Below are positions 43,371 to 55,999 of a stretch of DNA of 64,000 nt, in pieces; positions within the stretch are counted from its first letter, which is position 1; every line of letters begins with the position of its first letter. The position numbers were made by a program, and so were the translations under genes. Origin of the DNA: Artocarpus heterophyllus (Eukaryota > Streptophyta > Magnoliopsida > Rosales > Moraceae); NCBI GenBank assembly GCA_025403435.1, contig CM046338.1:21970392-22034391 (forward strand), written 5' to 3'. Under the pieces are notes generated by a model. It was not told the origin of the DNA. It did not search any database and saw only the letters and a program-made list of their open reading frames with translations.

Positions 43371-45794
43371 TTTATGGAACAATTTTTTTTATCATAATAA
43401 TGATTTCTTAAATCAGTTTCTTTTAAAACATTTTCTTAAATTAAAATAAAACTTTTTAAAACATTTTTAAAACTAATCATCATTATAATTATATTATTTA
43501 AAATTTTACATATTCTTATTGCAGTATTCGTTGGAAGATATTTGTCTTAAATAATCTAGATTGAGGCTATATAGTTACAATCCTCAGTTTCAAATCATAC
43601 ATGCATAAAACATACATACATACATAATTTACTCTAAAACTATTATGAAAGATAAATTTTGTAAGTGGTATCCATGCCTATGTCCACCATGTATATGCCG
43701 CTTGCTACTACATGTGTTGTTGACATATTTCTTACTTACACCATGAACATATCCGAGTGAGTTTTTGCTCAGCAAGTAGGAATGCATACTCGCAAAACTT
43801 ATCATTAAACATTTGTTAAAACAAGCATTAATTGATTATGCAATATTATGAACATGTCTTATGTATTTATCTTGTCATATTGAATGGGCTTGAGTGTTCA
43901 TATCGATTACACGCAAGTGTTCTTATATTACCTATGTTGAAATCATTTTCATAGAAAGGTCTGTTTGAATATGAATAGTATTATTGGGTCCATAAGCCCA
44001 TGTTTGGTTACCATTTATTTTATTTGGCCCAATATGACCCTACAATACTAAAGGCGTTCTATGATATTTGAGCACTAACTATCGAAAATTTGATTTGAGA
44101 ATTGGCTCCTAAACTTGTATGGGTGTTGGACTCGTAATTGCTACTATAATGTTGCAGTCAACAACTTGGGCTTCTATGATTTTCCATTTTTGAAATCTAT
44201 TGAAAACTTCATGTATAAAGTATTATTAAAAACTGTATCTTAAATTGGAATTTGAATTGGATAAAACTATAAATTGTAGACTCTTATAGTTTTTCAAGTG
44301 CTACAATTCCTTTTGTTGGTTGTAATTAATGATTCTGCTGCTAAATAGATGTTTTGTTTTGAAACTAGTATTGAAAAGTTTTTTTTTTTTTTTGTTAATT
44401 TTAAAAGCTACCATAAACCATATGTCAGGGACAATTTTGATAAAAGTTTTCTTTGCAAAATTCCTCATTTTGACAAAGACTAAAATTTTGTGTTTTCCAA
44501 AAGTCTGTTTTCTATCCTAAACATCTCAGTTTGCAATAATTTTGTAAACTTTAAGGTTAGAAAATTTTTATAAATTTGTTTCAAAGTCCACTTTAGGAAC
44601 AAGGTTTTCAAAATTTTTCTTCACAAAAGTTCTTCATCTCATCGAGATCTAACACTTTTGCATTTGTAAAAATCATGATTTGAATTTTTTGAGGGTCGTT
44701 TTATCTAAAAACATAAACTACACTATGGATGTTGCAACTACTATTGCAACATCTCCATCTCATGAAACACTCAACATAACTGTTTTAGAATTAATCAAAA
44801 ACTACACTGCAATTGCTAAAACAACTTTGGCATATGTTAAACTGAACATTTTAACTTTCAAAAATTAAAATCAAGCATAAATGAAATCTACATTACTAAT
44901 TTGCAACTCATGTTGCGACATCACTAAAACATTCAACAAAATAGTGTTGAAACAATGGTGGATTTGTATGGCAGTTGCTACAGAGGCTTAAGCAAATAAG
45001 AAACTAAGCATCTCAACTTTTGAAATTAAAAGCTGGGAAGTTTTGAAATCTACACTACTAATATCGCAACTAATATTGTAACATCTCCTACGACATCAAG
45101 TGAACCAATTTTAAAAAAAAACATTCAAAATGTCGCTTTAGGGTTGGAATTTTAGTTTTTGACATTTCATGTAATCTTGTTCATATTAATAAGACCTAGA
45201 AGTTTCATGTTTAAGGAAGTTTCAAAAACAATCTCTAAAGCGGCTATTTTTAAGCTTAGAGTGAGTTGAAAATTCTTTTAAACTTATGACCATAACTCAG
45301 TTCTAAGCTTTATTATTGCTGACTAGCATAAACTAAAACTACATTAACTTAAACTTACAAAGGCCATAACATATATACTAATAAAACTTTATTACATACC
45401 AGCATCTCCAAAAACTAATATCGTAAAAGATTCTATCATAAAAGAGAAAAGGTTAGAGATTTATACCCATGAAGATAACTCTTGAATGATTCTCCTTTTC
45501 TTTTTCTTGATTTTGGCTAGTTTATTGTAATTGTGAGGATTGGAAAACTTTGAGAAAATAGGAAGAGATAGCCACAGTTTTGTTAGAGAGATTAAGGAAG
45601 GAACACTTTCTTTCTTAGAGAAATTGAGAGAACCGGTTTTGCCTTTAAGGGAGTGGAAGAGAAATGGCAAAAATAAGCCATTGAAGACATAAGACTATAT
45701 ATAGACTACAGGCAAATCTTGGGATAGATCTTTAACATGCTTTAAGCAGTTTATAAGCTAGCTTTTTATAATCAAATCTTGGTTCATGGGCCTT
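43371..45794. other. AT-rich DNA with a weak threefold repeat
   Basis: No gene recognised. Around 44,729, 44,885 and 45,050 a string of the type CTACACTACTAATTTGCAAC followed by TTGCAACATCTCC recurs about every 160 bp, heavily diverged. It may be the decayed 3' subterminal part of the CACTA element, but no TAGTG terminus was found to prove this. Confidence 0.4.
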
Positions 45795-47374
45795 TATTAA
45801 GTGAATAATTTCACATAATTTTATATCATTCTTCCTTATATTTATTTTGTTAATTTTTGATTTTTCTAGTGTTTTTATTATGTTTTTGTGTGTCGTAGGT
45901 GTTTCAAGGTAATGAACTTAAAAGTAGATGAAAAAGGGAAATTTTGGAGTTTAAAATTGCATTTAGTCATTTCAAAGGTCAACCAGGGGTTAAAGTTTGA
46001 TTTTTGAATTGAATTTTGAAGATTTTTGGGACAAATCAGCACGATGGAGCAACTTAGGCCATGCCCCCATGAGAAAATGGCTCGCAGCTGTGCTACAGGA
46101 CAAAGGCCAGGCGTGGCAACGCCAATAAACTAGTGCATTTGTGTGGCCGCAAGCCAGCCAACATGCCCCTTTGCACTGCAGCAGCACATCTGGGCGCTCA
46201 GGCCCAAAGACCTACACGAGAGCGCGCTCCCTTGGTCAACCGTAAGTGATTTTTTTGCGTGTTGCCATGTAAGAAAGCTCGCTTGAGCATATCCTTTCAG
46301 TTTTTACTCCAAAATTGACCTAAATTGATCCAATGTTACCCCTTTTCAACCCTCCAATACTAAACCTATAAATTCCCACCTTAGAACACAAAAATACATA
46401 AGTTGTAAGTCTTTTATTTAGGTTTTCTTAGTCTTAGGAGATGAAGAAGAAGAAGAAGAAAAAAAGGAGAGTTCTGGTGGAGACTAATGGAGAACCATCT
46501 GTATAGGTAGATTTCCAACACTAAACCCGTTCTTTTCTTTGTTTTTTCTTTCTTTTCTTTTTCAATTATTTAGCTTGGTTTTGTTTTTGGTTGAAGGGGA
46601 TTTCAAAACCCTAGAATTAATCATATAATTAATTGTTAAAGGCATTTCTCAATTTTCCAATTGATATTGTTTATGTTCTTCTATAATTATTGTTTATGAT
46701 TAGTTTTACATTTTGTTTAGATGGCTAACTAAATAGGACATGAGATAAATCTAATGCTAGGTTGGAATGCTTGATTCGTAATTGACTTCTTATTCTAATT
46801 ATTAGTAGCGAATTGTAGTCATTGATTATGGTCAATTTTTCATATGATTGCATGTGAAACATAACCTACGTTAAATAGTCTGAGCTTGTGTGATTGTTGC
46901 CTTGATCAACCTATCTTTCTAAACTTAGTGCTTTTGTTAGATTAATCTAGAGAGTTTGTTCCAGGTTTTTTAATAAAATAGGGTCTAATAGATTTCTTGT
47001 CTTATTAAATCTATACCATAAGTAAAGATTAAAATAACAGAGCTTGTTGTTATCTATGGTTAGTAGTTTCAATAGAAAATTAGAAAGAATTATGTGATTA
47101 ATTGCATAGTTACTGTTTAGTGGTGAAGAATGATCCTTTGACTGGTATTACTATTATTGTTTACATTTATTTATTTTCTTATTTCTTATTTAATTTAGTT
47201 ATTCCATTGAATTCAAAACCCCCTAATTTTTGTTTAGGATTAGTATGTCTTAGGTTGTAGTCTTAATAACTAATTAATTAGATCCAATCCTCTGTGGAAA
47301 TGATCTTTACTCATCATATTTGACTACGGCTACACATGTACAATTTAATTTGGTGCTTCCCTTGAGGCCTATCA
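45795..47374 (+). repeat. 5' LTR of Athila-type element 1
   Basis: It starts TATTAAGTGAATAA (changed from the TGATAAGTGC of the other LTR) and ends near GAGGCCTATCA. The pair shares long stretches, for example CCTCCAATAC/ TAAACCTATAAA-type promoter sequence and TAACTAATTAATTAGA near the 3' end. Differences are many, so the element is old. Confidence 0.82.
46367..46374 (+). promoter_or_regulatory. TATA box of Athila-type LTR 1
   Basis: TATAAATT lies in the middle of the LTR at the place corresponding to TATAAATA at 53,421-53,428 in the 3' LTR. Confidence 0.5.
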
Positions 47375-47398
47375 AATTTTAGTGTTGGTCGCTAGGGA
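47375..47398 (+). other. Degenerate primer-binding site of element 1
   Basis: The bases after the LTR (TTTTAGTGTTGGTCGCTAGG) resemble the tRNA-Asp-type site TGGCGCCGTTGCCGGGGA used by Athila-like elements, with several changes. Confidence 0.5.
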
Positions 47399-47559
47399 TT
47401 GTTTATCTAATTGATTTGTTATTTGTTTTTTTTTGTTATTTGTTATTTGTTTTTGTTAGTTTTTTAATCTTTCTTTTGTGTTTTTAAATTTTGTTTTTGT
47501 GTTTGTTTTGTGCTAGGTACTTTGAGATGTTACACTAATGGGTCTTCATAAGTTTTGCC

Positions 47560-48769
47560 AAATAAGACTTGGAGCCGTTTTATAGTGCTTGGTAGAGATA
47601 CAAAGACTTACTCATTCGATTTCCATATCATGGTTTCCACACGAAGTGGCAACTAAAAATCTTCCTTGATGGCCTATGTATGACAGTAGGACATTAGGTT
47701 GAAAGAGGTAATGATACCATCTCTTTCTACCAGCAATTTGTGGATGAATCCTATTTTATGTTGGAAGACATGGATGAATATGATGAATAAAATTTGAATT
47801 GTTCAAGGACCAACCACAGTTGGGAAGACGATTACTATAACTTGGAGCCATAGGTTGTCACTCAACGTTAGAACATTAGGGTATTTTAAAAACTACAAGC
47901 CTTAGTGGCTGCTATAGGAGGAATCTCGAAAGACCAAACACCTACAAGAGAGTCTCTTGAAGACATAGTTAAAGCTTGCATTGTTACCAAGGAGCAACTT
48001 CACCAAGATATGAAAGCAAGTCTTCAAAGCTTGGAGAATAATGTGGGCCAATTGGTCAATTCAATAAGCAAGATGGAGGCACAATAATTGGTAAATCAAT
48101 GGTAATAACCAAATGGTAGAAACTCTGGTGTGGCTTGATGATGATGACTCAAACAACCTAGGTTGGGAGAGTAATTTGAATTACATAAGAGTCTCATGGG
48201 AATTTGAGCCTCTAGACATGCTAAAGCCTAAATTGGAAGAATAAGAACCCATCAATGTTTTGATAGCTCAATAATTTTGTATGTTGGGTAGCCCAATCGA
48301 CACTAGTTTTAATTTGACGAATAACACAATATCCATCATAAACCATGAGCGCTATGAAGAACAAACCACAAGCATGATTGTGGAGATCCATGTGGAGAGT
48401 AAAGAACAGCTAGAAAAGTTCTTACACAAGGAAAAGCCAAAAGAGGTATTGGTGGATGAAGAAGCATACATGACTATCAATTTGAGTTCATTGATAGTCA
48501 TAACGCATACATTACCAATGGATCACTAGTTCCCATTGGCGCCGCCTTCATTGTACTACATTCTCTATAAGCTAAAACTAGAATTGGAGTTCCCCTCCTA
48601 AGCACATCTTACAAGGCGAAGCCAAGTTGGCGCGACACGCATAATTGTTCCATATCTCGCCAAGCCTTAGGGCATTAACAATGAATACCCATATGTGGTG
48701 TTCTAGGACACCTTCTATGGGCAGAAGTCGCTTTTTGATGATGCTTCTCCATGTTAGGTTAAGGACACT
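47560..48769 (+). pseudogene. Gag remnant of Athila-type element 1
   Basis: Short pieces are readable: YKDLLIRFPYHGFHTKWQLK (after a stop), NCSRTNHSWEDDYYNLEP and, in the frame 47,905-48,087, KASLQSLENNVGQLVNSISK. These follow the C-terminal half of Athila-type gag. The next frame, 48,281-48,529, is acidic, has VHVESKEQLEKFLH-like text and no recognised motif. Stops are frequent. Confidence 0.65.
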
Positions 48770-50875
48770 TGACTCGGTCTAAAAATGTACAATCCGATAT
48801 AACCTCAAGTATAAGGTTGTCTCAAGTAATAAATACTCAGTGAATCTGAGGTCGAACCTACAAGGAAGAATTTTGTTTAGTTCTAGTATATTTATTATAT
48901 TAACTTTTTATTTATTTACAAGCTGAGAAATATGAGGATTAATATTTATTATTTACAAAATATATTCACAAAATTTTACACATTTTTACAGATATTTTTC
49001 ATTTTTAGAATTTCGTTATTTTGGAACTTCAATAACAAGAAAGCAGCTTAAATTAAAATGAAATTTCAACAACAAGTGCAATTAATTTTAAAAATAACTT
49101 TAACAGAACAATAACAAATTAAAGGGATAAAAACTGTAATTATAACAAAGCATAGGTTCAAAGGTTCCCGTTCTAGCAATCAAATTAAACAAATTTAAGT
49201 TTTTTTAATTATCTATTAATTGGTTTAAGAATACATTATGCCAGTCTATGTCGAAAATAAATCAAGCAATACCAAGCATTTACTGTGCTATTTTATGTTT
49301 ATAATATAGCAAAAACTTAACTTATTAAAGGAGCGAAATTTCAATATAACTTAACTAAAACAACAACCAAAATGTTAAGTTATGTATTTACCAAGCCATT
49401 CTCTGCCCATGGCTAATCAAGGTCCCTCTAAGTATTATTCGCATAAGTCTATCAAAACCAAAATTTTGGCAGAGTTTTAGTTAAGAAAATATTAAAATCC
49501 TAAGTTTTCTTGAAAATATTTTGGCATTATAAAACTAAGAAAAACTAAAAATATTTAAAATGATTTTATTAAAATTTTCCTATCTCACCTCAACTAGAAA
49601 GAAAATTAAAAAGACATATTTAATAAAATACTAGAAATATTATTGAGCATAATTTTTACTGCATAAATTGGAAAGTTTTTTCCAAAAGCTTAGACTAAAA
49701 ACTAAACTAAAAACTAAACAGTATTTTTACAATACTATGGGGCTTGCTCAACCAAGGCCAAAGGCCTTGGCATATATAGGCCTTCAAAAGTTACTACTTT
49801 TTTTTTTTATAATTTTTTACTATTTTTCTTTTGAAAAACTTAACATCAAATTGCATTTATTTAAACATTTTTTCTTCTTTTTTTTTTAGTTGGGATTTAC
49901 TTCTAGAGGATGCAAATTGTTGGCCAAAATCCTATGTGGCATAGCGGCGGGAGTCACCAGTACAACATGATCTGGAGCGTTTGTCTTGAGATTCAATGCA
50001 CAAGAAACATGCAAGAAATTGGACCAGTGGGACCGAATGAGACCAAGATCCATGACCATTGGATCTGTCAAAGTAAGCAAATTTCATGGCTAGAGGAAGC
50101 AGATTCACATGGGCGCGACTGTGGTAGATCAAACACTGCCCGAGATTCTCCCACGTGTATGGGCCCTACGTTGTCTGATGGTGCTATAGTGAATGAATCA
50201 TGGCATGAATCAGACGGCTGAGGAAGTTTTGGTGGCACATCCAATGAACGGGAAGCTGCCACGTGTTCCCTTCTAGAATAAATTGAATTTTTATGTACTT
50301 TTTGAGGCATTTGTTATATGAATTTGCTCATTTTAGTGTCGTTTTGCTCTATTTTTCCATTAGATTTCAAATCTAAAGATAGAAAATTGAAAAAAAATCA
50401 ATTATTTTTACAAACATAATATTTATAATAATATTAAAAATAATTCTTTTACATAAAAATAGAAAAAAATAATTACAAACTTTTAAAATTCTAGTCTCAT
50501 TTGGTTTGATACGAATATAATTTTTAAGACTTAGAAATATTTGTAGAAATCACTAAAAATATTTTAAAACATATTTATTTACAAACTAAAAACACATTCT
50601 TAAACACATTAAGACTTAAAATAAAATTACTTATTATTTTTTGTGGTTTTGATTACTAAATTAATATTTTACATCAAAAAATGATTCTAAAAATTACCAA
50701 AAATCTTACTAAACATAAAAACATATTAAAAGCACATTTTTAAACATATTTACACACTAAGACACTAAAATAATGTTTATCACATAATTGCTATAATTAA
50801 GGAATTTAACGAGAAATATTAATTCAAAATCACTAATTCTAGCTTTAAGAAATATACAATTTTTAAGTATCATCA
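48770..50875 (-). repeat. Solo LTR, same family as 5,017-7,113, with TSD ACACT
   Basis: 2,106 bp in reverse orientation, starting TGATGATACT and ending CCGAGTCA in its own sense. The flanks are a perfect 5-bp duplication ACACT (48,765-48,769 and 50,876-50,880). A single LTR with duplication and no internal region is the product of recombination between the two LTRs of a complete element. It is nested inside Athila-type element 1. Confidence 0.93.
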
Positions 50876-50880
50876 ACACT

Positions 50881-52583
50881 AAACCAAGCGCTTTATGAGA
50901 GGTAACACAACAGATAGAGAGCACGCCAAAAAAAATTTAATCTTTCTAACTCTCCTCTACTCTATTTTTATTTTATTGTTTTGTTTTGTGTTTTTGTTTC
51001 TGTTTCACTTTTCTTCTATGCTTAGTCTTACAATAAGAACAATGTAAGGATTAAGTATAGGGAGAAGGATTTAGAATTTTTTTTTTTTGTTAGGTTTTTG
51101 TTTTCTTAACTAAAAAAACCATAAAAATTTTAAATTTTAAATTTTAAATTTTTTTAATTTTCATTTTAGTTTTAGGTTTTTGATTTTTGTTTTAGGATTT
51201 TTAGGCTTTTTAGTTTTAAGATACCTTTTGACTTCTTTAATGAGAATTGAGCTTTAATTTTATGGTCTTGATTGATTTTGAGTATTGTTTTAGATTGATG
51301 TCATTATTTTGTTAATATCTCTTTTTTTGTAAAGAGACTCACACGTTAGATTAAATTGATTCTTATACCTTCATTTTAAATGTCATTTTAATTTTGACAT
51401 GTAAGGGTTGAATGTTAGAACTCTCTTGGAGGTCTTTAAAGGGGAATGACTGATTGAGCATCACTTGAAAAATGATTAAGGCACTAGGATCTCTCGTATC
51501 AATGCCAAATCAATCAGAGTCCTATTGATGTTCCAAAAGGACATCCCCCTAGTACGCCAATTTAAGTGTTCATGTAGACCTTTTTGTTTGGCTAATCACA
51601 TCTTCTTACCTAGATCATTCATATTTGTTATTTTACTGTTGTTTTAAAAATGAATTAGAGCAGTAGAAACTTATTTCATGTATAAGGGAATTTTGCAAGA
51701 ATTGGGTTAGGGACAAGATAAAAATATGGGATAAGGATTTGGGTCTAGAGAGGAAGGAAGAATTTGTAAGGATAGCTCAAGAAAAAAAATCAAAACACAA
51801 AAAAAAAATATAGAAAAAAATCAATTTAAAAAAAGAAGAAAAGAAAGAGAGAATCGGGTTCGGGATAGAAGATAAGTGTGGGGGAAGGAATCGAATCGAG
51901 ATAGGAAGGAAGAATTTGTAAGGGTAGCTCAAGAAAAAAAATCAAAATACAAAAAGGAAAAAAAGAAATATACAAGAAAAAATCAAATTCAAAGAAAAAA
52001 AAAGAAAAAAAAGGATAGAGTGAAAAAATGTTTCAAGAAAAAATAAGAGAAAAAATACAAAAGGAAAATAAATGGAGCTTTCTTATAATGATTTTGGGTG
52101 TTGCAAGGTTGGTTGGCATGAAGTACAGGCCCAACACAATGATCTTCAACCTATATTCTTACTTCTATAGGTTTTGAGAGGTTTCCCTTAAATATCTTAC
52201 GATGTTTCTAACTCCATAAAGTTCTTAAAACCTTTGCGATAATCCATAACCTTTCTTTTTTTAACCACAACCCCTTGACCCCGTTACAACCCAAATTGAA
52301 GAAATTTTAATTTTAGGTGGTGCTTTCAGCATAGTAGAGATTCGTACCAAGGGGGAGCTTATGACGTTTAATCCTTTCAACTAAAATTGAGTGATTGTTT
52401 ATATGAGGATTAGGAGGGTTAACCTTTTTCAAAGCATGTGTCATTTCAATGTTGATAACAATGGCTATATCACACATACACATGAGTATGATTATAAGAC
52501 GTATTAGCTTGAGCATGACTAATTGATTTAATGTAATTCATGTTTGATTTCAAGTTTTTATCTCTTTTTGTTCTTCAAGACGA
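50881..52583 (+). other. 3' internal region of Athila-type element 1, purine-rich repeats
   Basis: No frame gives a recognisable protein. Two copies of a unit of about 170 bp occur at roughly 51,690-51,860 and 51,860-52,020; both contain GGAAGGAAGAATTTGTAAGG then TAGCTCAAGAAAAAAAATC. A-rich runs follow to 52,080. Long purine-rich stretches between pol and the 3' LTR are usual in Athila-like elements. Confidence 0.6.
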
Positions 52584-52869
52584 AAGGTTGGAAGGTTATT
52601 TTTCTTTGTCTATGTTTTCTTTTTGGCTTTTGTTTTTAGGCTTTGCTCGAGAACTAGCAAAAGTTAAGTGTGGGGGAGTTTGATAAGTGCATAATTTAAC
52701 ATAATCTTATATCATTCTTCCTTATATTTATTTTGTTCATTTTTGAGTTTTCTAGTGCTTTTATTGTGCTTTTATGTTTTGTAGGTGTTTAAAGGTTGGA
52801 AGGTTAGTTTTCATCATTTTTGTTTTAAGTTTTGCTCGAGGACTATCAAAAGATAAGTGTAGAGGAGTT
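52584..52869 (+). repeat. Duplicated polypurine-tract and LTR-start block
   Basis: AAGGTTGGAAGGTTA begins at 52,584 and again at 52,792. Each is followed by TTTTGCTCGAGRACTA, a GTGTGGGGGAGTT or GTAGAGGAGTT tract and TGATAAGTGCATAATTTAAC (52,681 and 52,870). The first LTR start is cut after 111 bp. This is a tandem duplication spanning the PPT and the U3 start. Confidence 0.85.
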
Positions 52870-54432
52870 TGATAAGTGCATAATTTAACATAATCTTATA
52901 TCATTTTTCCTTATATTTATTTTGTTAGATTTTGAGTTTTCTAGTTTTTTTAATTGTGTTTTTGTGTTTCATAGGTGTTTCAAAGTAATTAGTTGAAAAA
53001 TGGATGAAAAAGGGAAAATTTGGAGCTTGAAATTGCACTTAGTCATTTTAGAGTCAACTAGGGGCTAAAGTTGGATTTTTGAAGATTTTCTAAACAAAAT
53101 CAACATGATGGAGCAATTGGGCCATGCCCCCACAAGAAAATGCCTCACAACTGTGCCATAACACAAAAGCCAAGTGCAGCTGCTCCAATAGACCAGTGCA
53201 GTTGTGCGCATATCACCCAAGTTGTGATTGCAAGCGAACAAACCCCATGCATGCTGCACTCGCGCCCTAAGAACTATGCAACCGTGTACTCCCTTGGGCA
53301 GCCTGAAGTGATTTTTTTGTGCTCGAGAAAGCTCACCCCAACGTGTCCTTCAACTTTTTACTTTGAAATCGATCTAAATTGATCCCAAGTTACCCCTTTT
53401 CAACCCTCTAATGCAAAACCTATAAATACCTACCTTGGAACACAAAAACACACCTGTTTTTTGTCTTCTATTCAAGTTTTCTTAGTCTTAGGAGAAGAAA
53501 GAAAAGAAGAAGAAAAAAAGAAAAGTTTCGGTGGAGGCTAATGGAGAAACATCTACGTAAACGGATTTCCAACACCAAACCCATTCTTTTCTTTATGCTT
53601 TATTTCTTTTCTTTTTCAATTGTGTTAGTTTAGTTTTGTTTTTGGTTGAAAGAGATTTCAAAACTCTAAACTTAATTATATAATTAATTGTAAGAATTAT
53701 TTTCAATTTTTCAATTGAAATTGTTTATGTTCTTCTATAATTATTGTTCATGATTATTTTTTTGTTTTGTTTAGATGGTCAACTAAACAGGACTTGCAAT
53801 TAATTTAATGCTAGAGTGGAATGCTTGATCCCTAATGTCTTATTATTCTAATCATTATTAGTGAATTGTGGTCATTAATTATGGTCAAATTTTCGTATGA
53901 TTACTTGTTACACATAACCTAGGTGAAATAATCGAAGCTTGTATGATTGTTGCCTTGATAAACCAATCTTTCTCAACTTAATGCTTTTGTTAGATCAAAT
54001 TTAGAGAGCTTGTTCTAGCTTGTTTAATGGAAAGGAGCTTAATAAAGTGCTTGTCTTATTAAATTTACATCATAAGGAAAGATTAATATGACAGAGCTTG
54101 TTATTATCTATAGTTGGTAGTTTCAATGGAAAATTAGGAATAATTTTTTGATTAATTGCATAATGACTGTTTAGTGGTGCAGAATGAACCTTTGATTGAT
54201 ATTACTATTATTGTTTGCATTTATTTTATTTTCTTATGTCTTATTTAATTTAGTTATTTCATTAAATTCAAAACCCCTAATTTGTGTTTAGTATTAGTAT
54301 GTTTTAGATTTTAGTGTCAATAACTAATTAATTAGACCCAATCCTTTGTGGGAATGATCCTTACTCATCACTATACTTGACTACGATTACAATTTAAGTA
54401 AGATTTAACTTGGTACTTCTTTTGAGGCCTAT
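52870..54432 (+). repeat. 3' LTR of Athila-type element 1
   Basis: It starts TGATAAGTGCATAATTTAAC and ends GAGGCCTAT, two bases short of the end inferred from the 5' LTR. The next base begins the LTR of element 2, so element 2 sits at the very end of this LTR. A TATAAATA is at 53,421-53,428. Confidence 0.88.
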
Positions 54433-55776
54433 TGATGAGTTGATTTTTTGTAAGTATTTGGAGACCTTTAGTGTGGTGTTTAGTTAGTTTTTGGGTGTTT
54501 TATTATCATGTTATATGTTTCTTTTGTTCATTTTTTAGATTATGAAAAAGTTAAAAAATTTGGTTGATTATGAAAAAGATAGAAAACTCAGCTCAAATTA
54601 ATGTGTAAAGAAAAATGAAGTAGTAGTGTTGTAGCCTTGAATATGGGCGCCGTGGCACCAAAGGAGCAAAACACCCTGTTTTGGACCATTAGACTTAGTG
54701 CCTAGGTGTTGAGAAGGAGAGCTGAGGCCTTGGGCTACCACCTCGGTGTTGGGATGTGAGGCAGCAGTGCTGGAGGCAAAATAGAAGACACTGATTAGGG
54801 GTTGGCATCATGGCATTCAGAGCTGAGGTTGCGGCGCCCAGTCGGAATTTTGTAAAAATTTAAAACTTTTTATTTTCTTTACAAACCTACAAATTGGTCT
54901 TCATTAAGGTTTTTAGAGCAATATTTTTTCAGAGAATAGGAGAGAAATAATAAGAACCAATTATGGAGGAGAATAAAAGCGTCTCAAAAACGGATTCTCA
55001 ACTTTAGATTCGACTTCATAAACAATTTTCATTTCGCTTTCCTTTCCTCATGTTTAAGTTTCTATTTATGATATTTTCTTTTATTGTCATGAACTAATTT
55101 CATTTATCTAGGTTTATAATGAAACCCATTTATGAAACTTGATTAAATGATAATTTCTTTTCTATAATTTTATTCTACAAAATGATTGTTTATTTTAACT
55201 TAAGTTTAATGCAATTTAATTAACTTGCCATTGATTGAATTGATTTGATGAACCCTAATAATATTGAAGGAGTTATTTTGTGTTCATTACCTAGATAGAA
55301 TAACATATGTTAATTTTAGTTAGACATATACTCACATTGTATATGCATCCATCTTGAGGGTTTGTCCTTAATGAAGTCTTCTTAATTTAATTCTTGTAGA
55401 CATATAACGAATTATTTGAAGAGGATATTTTTGCATGACTATCGATGGAAGCTTGTGAATATTTTTGTGCTTTTGGGTGGCAATCATAATAGAACAGTTA
55501 ATTATAGAAAAGAAGAGAATTTTTAATCAAGTGGATTGTTGGGAGAAATAATGAATCTAAGTTCCATCATTTATTGACTTTCATTCATTAATTTAGAATT
55601 CTATTTTCAATTTCTTGTTTTGTTTTCTCTTTTGCAATTTTCATTATTGTTTGGATAAATTTAGAGAGTAGTAAATGAGTAATTAACAAGAAGAATAGTT
55701 ATTAGTCTCTATAGCAACGATACTTTTCTCATCTCTTTATTACTTGTGCTATGGGTATATGTATACGTATACTTGC
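54433..55776 (+). repeat. 5' LTR of Athila-type element 2
   Basis: The first part matches 61,002-62,432 apart from the MITE, for example GTGTTTTATTATC and CAAACCTACAAATTGGTCTT. The 3' border is set by a PBS-like TGCCATTGCCAGGGACT near 55,775-55,790 (degenerate tRNA-Asp type), because the other LTR is truncated before this point. A TGTTGTTGTTGTTGTTATTA microsatellite follows at 55,846-55,875. Confidence 0.75.
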
Positions 55777-55999
55777 CATTGCCAGGGACTAATTTTCTAT
55801 TTTTTATTGCTAACATTAATTAATCAACTCTAATATTAGTTTAAATGTTGTTGTTGTTGTTGTTATTATTATTATTTATATAGGTATTGGCTAGTGTATG
55901 TGTAGTGCAGGAAAGTCTGAGCTCATTCTTGTAGATCATAAAATAGAGTGAACTTGTAGAAGAAATAGGAAAAGCAAGCGAGAGGCATCTCAACACCGT

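Larger units (their letters stand above)
45795..54432 (+). mobile_element. Athila-type Ty3/gypsy element without pol
   Basis: The LTRs are 45,795-47,374 and 52,870-54,432, about 1.57 kb each, and the second starts TGATAAGTGC after GTAGAGGAGTT. A degenerate tRNA-Asp-type PBS follows the first LTR. The internal region keeps gag remnants and a long purine-rich, repeat-bearing 3' part but no RT or integrase. A solo LTR of another family is nested in it. The 3' PPT/LTR start is duplicated. Confidence 0.85.

Noticed and set aside
49886..50310. Overlapping frames on both strands near 50 kb
   Set aside because: They fall within the solo LTR's U3 region and have no recognisable domain.
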